64,000 nt of DNA, taken from NCBI GenBank assembly GCA_943846785.1, contig OX044367.1:186001-250000 (forward strand), in the 5' to 3' direction. The stretch's first letter is position 1. Each line of letters opens with the position of its first letter. The notes under the pieces were generated by a model that ran no database searches, was not told the DNA's origin, and saw only the letters and a list, made by a program, of their open reading frames with translations. The DNA comes from SCGC-AAA076-P13 sp905478035. GTDB taxonomy: Bacteria > Pseudomonadota > Gammaproteobacteria > Magnimaribacterales > D2472. The translations under genes were made by a program, and so were the position numbers. This document shows positions 61,034 to 64,000 of this stretch, in pieces.

Positions 61034-61819
61034 TTATCTTGATAGGTAGTCGAGTAAAAGTTGTATCTTTTTTTTACCACCAAAATAAGCAATCTCTGCA
61101 TCATCGAAACCATTTAAGCTTTCAATCAAACATTGCCTCTGTTGAGGGTAATCATGAACTAAATGAAGTGGCTGAAAAAAAACGTTAATAGTAAACAATG
61201 AATATTCTTTATGAAATCGACAAAGAGTTTCTTTCTCAGTTCTAATAAACCATTCTGATGGGTGACTCTCAGGCAATTGCTCTTCCTTGAGATAAAACCT
61301 ATTTGTATCCCCATGAATTAACCAATTTTGTCGTGCAAAAGGCCTAAGGATCGGCGCTTGTCTTATAAAAGTTGAAATCCTGTCACCAATTTTTTCATTC
61401 AGTGTTGTGACAGGTTTATGGATTTCTGTAAGTGGCTTACCTATTTTAGATTGAACATCCCAGTAGCTAGGTGAGCATACGCTAGCAGCTAAAAGATCTT
61501 GTTCTCCATTGGATCTAATTAAACAAAGATCATCTTGAATAAGCAGACTCATGTCAGCGATTAGATCAGGATAGTTTCTTTTATCCACCATAAAGTGCTT
61601 ATTAAGAATACTTTGTGCATCTAGTGAATCTCTGGTTACAGCAACAACATCATTGTAATTATCGCTTAAAAGTTGTTTTTTATGATTAAAGAGATCTTGA
61701 CCAATCTGTCGATTAAGCCAGTCTTTTTGAGATATTGGTCTTAGTCCAAGCCTATACTTCTGCTTTCCATCACCCCATGGGGGATTGTGCCAAAAAGATA
61801 AATCATTATCTTTGTTCAA
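61034..61819 (-). CDS. DUF3445 protein (heme-dependent oxidative N-demethylase-like)
   Basis: The 261-residue protein has the DUF3445 opening YRLGLRPISQKDWL, a mid-region with DDLCLIRSNGEQDLLAASVCSPSYWDVQSKIGKPLTEIHKPV, NWLIHGDTNRFY and a FIRTEKETLCRFHKEYSLFTINVFFQPL segment. Members include the heme-binding subunit of an oxidative N-demethylase, which uses oxygen to remove methyl from secondary amines. The reductase partner is not adjacent, so the substrate is uncertain. Confidence 0.84.
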   Translation of the reverse strand: MNKDNDLSFWHNPPWGDGKQKYRLGLRPISQKDWLNRQIGQDLFNHKKQLLSDNYNDVVAVTRDSLDAQSILNKHFMVDKRNYPDLIADMSLLIQDDLCLIRSNGEQDLLAASVCSPSYWDVQSKIGKPLTEIHKPVTTLNEKIGDRISTFIRQAPILRPFARQNWLIHGDTNRFYLKEEQLPESHPSEWFIRTEKETLCRFHKEYSLFTINVFFQPLHLVHDYPQQRQCLIESLNGFDDAEIAYFGGKKKIQLLLDYLSR

Positions 61820-61820
61820 G

Positions 61821-62639
61821 TTATTTTGCTTGTTTTTGTGTGTCAGGAGATCTAAATATTGGCCAAAATAATTGAGTTAAAGCAGAAACTTCCGATAAGT
61901 TTTCTACTCCCACTTCTTTTGGGTATTTCCTAGTTATTCTTGCGGTACCGAATAGAATATCCCAAAAAAATAAAAGATTCCCATAATTCCCTTTGTAATG
62001 TGTATTCTCATCACTTAGATGTTTGCCATGATGCATCCAATGAGTTGATGGTGTTGATATGGTTCTTTCTAGGATCCACATAATAGGACTCATCCATTTT
62101 ATTTCATACAGTTTCTTATCCCATCTTAAATCAGTATGAGCTCCATAAATAACGGCTTGCTTTATTACAATATAAACTGCATATACCCATCCTGATCCCA
62201 AATAAAAAAGTGCACCTGCGAACCATAATCCAGGCATTAACAAATAATACAAAAGAGCATTTCTGTATACGACTCTAATTGATAAATACTCAGGGTCATG
62301 ATGTGCCCTATGCAAGTTATATAGAACAGGTACGTTATGACAAGTTCTATGCCACCAGTATTGAGTTAAGTCATCAAAGATTAGAAGGAGTCCAAATATA
62401 GCAAAAAACCCCCAATCAGAAATCAGACCCTTGCTGGTTGGGAAGAAAGTCTCAGTCAAGGCATAACCAAAACCAAACACCAATGGAAGTGCTAAAAAAT
62501 TTAATTGGAAGAAGCCAAATAACTCAACTACACCATCTTTAGTTCGTTGATTGTGTTTACTAAAAAAATTTGTGAATATGATCTCTAAAGCCACAAGACT
62601 AAAGAATAGCGTCAATATTACTATTTGATATAGTTCCAT
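61821..62639 (-). CDS. Sterol desaturase/fatty acid hydroxylase superfamily protein
   Basis: The 272-residue membrane protein has four or five helices and the three His clusters of the superfamily: WWHRTCHNVPVLYNLHRAHHDPEYL (HxxxH and HxxHH) and STHWMHHGKHL (HxxHH), plus AHTDLRW. These bind a di-iron centre for oxygen-dependent hydroxylation or desaturation. Substrate could be a fatty acyl chain or isoprenoid lipid. It is 5 bases after the DUF962 gene. Confidence 0.9.
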   Translation of the reverse strand: MELYQIVILTLFFSLVALEIIFTNFFSKHNQRTKDGVVELFGFFQLNFLALPLVFGFGYALTETFFPTSKGLISDWGFFAIFGLLLIFDDLTQYWWHRTCHNVPVLYNLHRAHHDPEYLSIRVVYRNALLYYLLMPGLWFAGALFYLGSGWVYAVYIVIKQAVIYGAHTDLRWDKKLYEIKWMSPIMWILERTISTPSTHWMHHGKHLSDENTHYKGNYGNLLFFWDILFGTARITRKYPKEVGVENLSEVSALTQLFWPIFRSPDTQKQAK

Positions 62640-62644
62640 AAGGT

Positions 62645-62950
62645 TTAAAAAATTTTATGTTTTCCCTGAAGTATTTCTAAATACATCTTATGGTCGCCGA
62701 TAAAACTCCATAATGGATATTTAAATGTTGCTGGTTTGTTGTGCTCTACAAAAAAATGCGCAACCCATGCAAATCCGTATCCAGATAATAGTGAATAAAG
62801 CAGAAACATAAACTCAAAAGTCATGAAAAACCTTACATAAAAATATATTGCTATTGTTGTTCCAATAAAGTGAAGAAGCTTTGTGTACTTATTATCATGT
62901 TCGCTTAAATAATAAGGGTAAAAGTCTTTAAAATTAGTGTATCTTTCCAT
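62645..62950 (-). CDS. DUF962/Mpo1-like protein
   Basis: The 101-residue protein shows the DUF962 pattern: FYPYYLSEHDNKYTKLLHFIGTTIAI, two hydrophobic helices and AWVAHFFVEHNKPATFKYPLWSFIGDHKMYLEIL with conserved His residues. The yeast relative Mpo1 is a Fe(II)-dependent dioxygenase acting on 2-hydroxy fatty acids. Here the reaction is inferred. It is adjacent to a hydroxylase that could make such a substrate. Confidence 0.87.
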   Translation of the reverse strand: MERYTNFKDFYPYYLSEHDNKYTKLLHFIGTTIAIYFYVRFFMTFEFMFLLYSLLSGYGFAWVAHFFVEHNKPATFKYPLWSFIGDHKMYLEILQGKHKIF

Positions 62951-63032
62951 TAAGTAATTCCCCCGAATTTGGTATTAAGATACCTCCATTTAGCCAAAGA
63001 AACAAATTTTTTTATGGTCCTTGAGCCAAAAT

Positions 63033-63347
63033 TTATTTTCTTGGAGGCATTCCTTTAACTCGTTGAAGCAAGGTCGTTGTTCCGGCTCTTCTATTTTCTG
63101 AAAGAGTTTGGTACTCAGGATCATTCCACCAATTGTCAGCATCTTCCTCTGATGGAAAAGAAAAAAGAATTACTCGCCCTTTAACGCTGGGTTCTGGTCC
63201 CTCTAAAACTAATGGGCTGTCATCATAAGTTATGAAGTCTCCATTATGTTTCTTTAACAGAGGAAAGAACCCTTTCTCATAAACACGATACTTTTCTGGA
63301 TCATGAATATTCAAATTCACTACCAAATATACTTTTGTATCGCTCAA
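63033..63347 (-). CDS. DUF1330 family protein
   Basis: The 104-residue ferredoxin-like alpha/beta protein has YLVVNLNIHDPEKYRVYEKGFFPLLKKHNGDFI, EGPEPSVKGRVILFSFPSEEDADNWWNDPEYQTL and a terminal RAGTTTLLQRVKGMP; these are the DUF1330 landmarks. No enzymatic role is known. It follows a secreted-protein gene by 2 bases. Confidence 0.87.
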   Translation of the reverse strand: MSDTKVYLVVNLNIHDPEKYRVYEKGFFPLLKKHNGDFITYDDSPLVLEGPEPSVKGRVILFSFPSEEDADNWWNDPEYQTLSENRRAGTTTLLQRVKGMPPRK

Positions 63348-63349
63348 TT

Positions 63350-63970
63350 TTATTTAGGAGCGGCTTCAGGCTGATAGTCGTAATATCCATCAAGTGGAAT
63401 CATCATATGCACATAAGGTGTTCCTTTGAACATCACATATGGAGCCCCGGTTGTATAGTCTGTTGACTGATTGTCCATTGAAGAAGGATCTTTTGGCATC
63501 AACATTAGATGAGCTCCAGATTCAATAAAATGTTTATGTCCCATATCTTTTTGGCCATCGGTATAAGGCTTGAAATTATCTACGCCAAGATCTCCATGCA
63601 ACATCCAAATCCATCCATCTGATTCAAGTTCAGGATTAGTATTTGATTTATATGCATTCGCCCAAGCAACCGCATTTTTATCTGAGCATGCTGCTGCAGC
63701 TCCATGAGGAGTTTTGAAACCGCCTTTAGGCATTGGCATAAATGGTTCACATCTCCATCCATTTGTTCCTTCTCTTAAAACCTTTCCTGATATACCAATA
63801 ACTGTTGCATGATCTCCAATAAAGCTGGGCGCAGCTGATGTATAGGCATTAATTTCCCATTCTTTTGAATTACCCATATCGTGATGGCCATGTTCGCCTT
63901 TCTCATGATGCCCTGCAGATATTTGAAATGCTGAGAATAGACACAATACTATTAATGATTTATTTTTCAT
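63350..63970 (-). CDS. Secreted histidine-rich protein, unknown function
   Basis: The 206-residue protein has a signal peptide (ending about ISA, residue 19) followed by a His-rich stretch (GHHEKGEHGHHDMG), possibly metal-binding. It continues with ISGKVLREGTNGWRCEPFMPMP and ACSDKNAVAWANAYK, and a His/Met-containing part (DMGHKHFIESGAHLMLMPKD). It has a strong ribosome site (AGGGAG). No family recognised. Confidence 0.72.
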   Translation of the reverse strand: MKNKSLIVLCLFSAFQISAGHHEKGEHGHHDMGNSKEWEINAYTSAAPSFIGDHATVIGISGKVLREGTNGWRCEPFMPMPKGGFKTPHGAAAACSDKNAVAWANAYKSNTNPELESDGWIWMLHGDLGVDNFKPYTDGQKDMGHKHFIESGAHLMLMPKDPSSMDNQSTDYTTGAPYVMFKGTPYVHMMIPLDGYYDYQPEAAPK

Positions 63971-64000
63971 TTTTTCTCCCTAATTATTACTCTCTTGAGT

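Noticed and set aside
1..64000. CRISPR arrays, tRNA/rRNA genes, IS elements, prophage, riboswitches
   Set aside because: No spaced direct repeats, tRNA-like T-loop sequences, transposase or integrase motifs, or conserved riboswitch cores were noticed by eye. A covariance-model scan would be needed to exclude small RNAs.

Overview
The window is an AT-rich, very gene-dense bacterial chromosome segment. Nothing in it looks like phage, plasmid or IS DNA. The gene content is that of a marine gammaproteobacterium: a DUF3450-ExbB-ExbB-ExbD-TonB-TPR energy-transduction cluster, RpoH with its family-specific box, HspQ, RppH next to lgt-thyA-folA, HexR, YaaA, MetX-MetW, and efp-argS-SPOR-yggS-proC-yggT. 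The low G+C, intergenic gaps of tens of bases and overlapping stops suggest a streamlined pelagic lineage such as SAR86. That assignment is inference. No rRNA, tRNA, CRISPR array or gene-free stretch above 300 bases was seen.

Layout. 1-6.3 kb: a 5'-truncated shikimate-kinase-type gene, an NAD(P)-binding oxidoreductase, small membrane proteins, a secreted protein with a perfect-period 48-bp tandem repeat, YbjQ, HspQ, a class Ic aminotransferase, RmuC and an FTR1 iron permease. 6.4-11.8 kb: D-amino acid dehydrogenase, a HAD phosphatase, and a translationally coupled rppH-TSUP-lgt-thyA-folA run. 11.7-17 kb: the TonB system. 17-19.8 kb: a DUF1295 membrane protein and a lipoprotein homologue of angiotensin-converting enzyme. 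19.8-28 kb: a long plus-strand housekeeping run (efp, argS, SPOR, yggS, a frameshifted proC, yggT, metX, metW, rdgB, hemW). 28-33 kb: trmB, rpoH, cysQ and a group of phosphatases. 33-42 kb: a dienoyl-CoA isomerase, yaaA, a TRAP transporter split around lipAB, and uvrD. 41.8-49.5 kb: hexR, a prolyl-hydroxylase/GT60-type glycosyltransferase pair with a MazG-like enzyme, an operon of small proteins, and an M20 hydrolase. 49.5-58 kb: bipA, a beta-barrel candidate, a GNAT enzyme, a crotonase, a DUF885 peptidase, an acyltransferase, and a membrane protein/XRE regulator pair with a clear operator-promoter. 58-64 kb: a lysine-catabolism pair (lysine/saccharopine dehydrogenase-like and ALDH7), then a cluster of oxygenase-type enzymes (DUF3445, fatty acid hydroxylase, Mpo1-like DUF962), DUF1330 and a secreted hypothetical protein.

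Together the genes describe a heterotroph that takes up polymers and iron through TonB and FTR1, uses secreted or anchored peptidases and phosphatases, imports organic acids by TRAP, and degrades lysine, D-amino acids and unsaturated acyl chains. The least ordinary content is the prolyl 4-hydroxylase beside a Skp1-type GlcNAc-transferase homologue, the hydroxylase/Mpo1-like/DUF3445 group, the tandem-repeat secreted protein and the proC frameshift.
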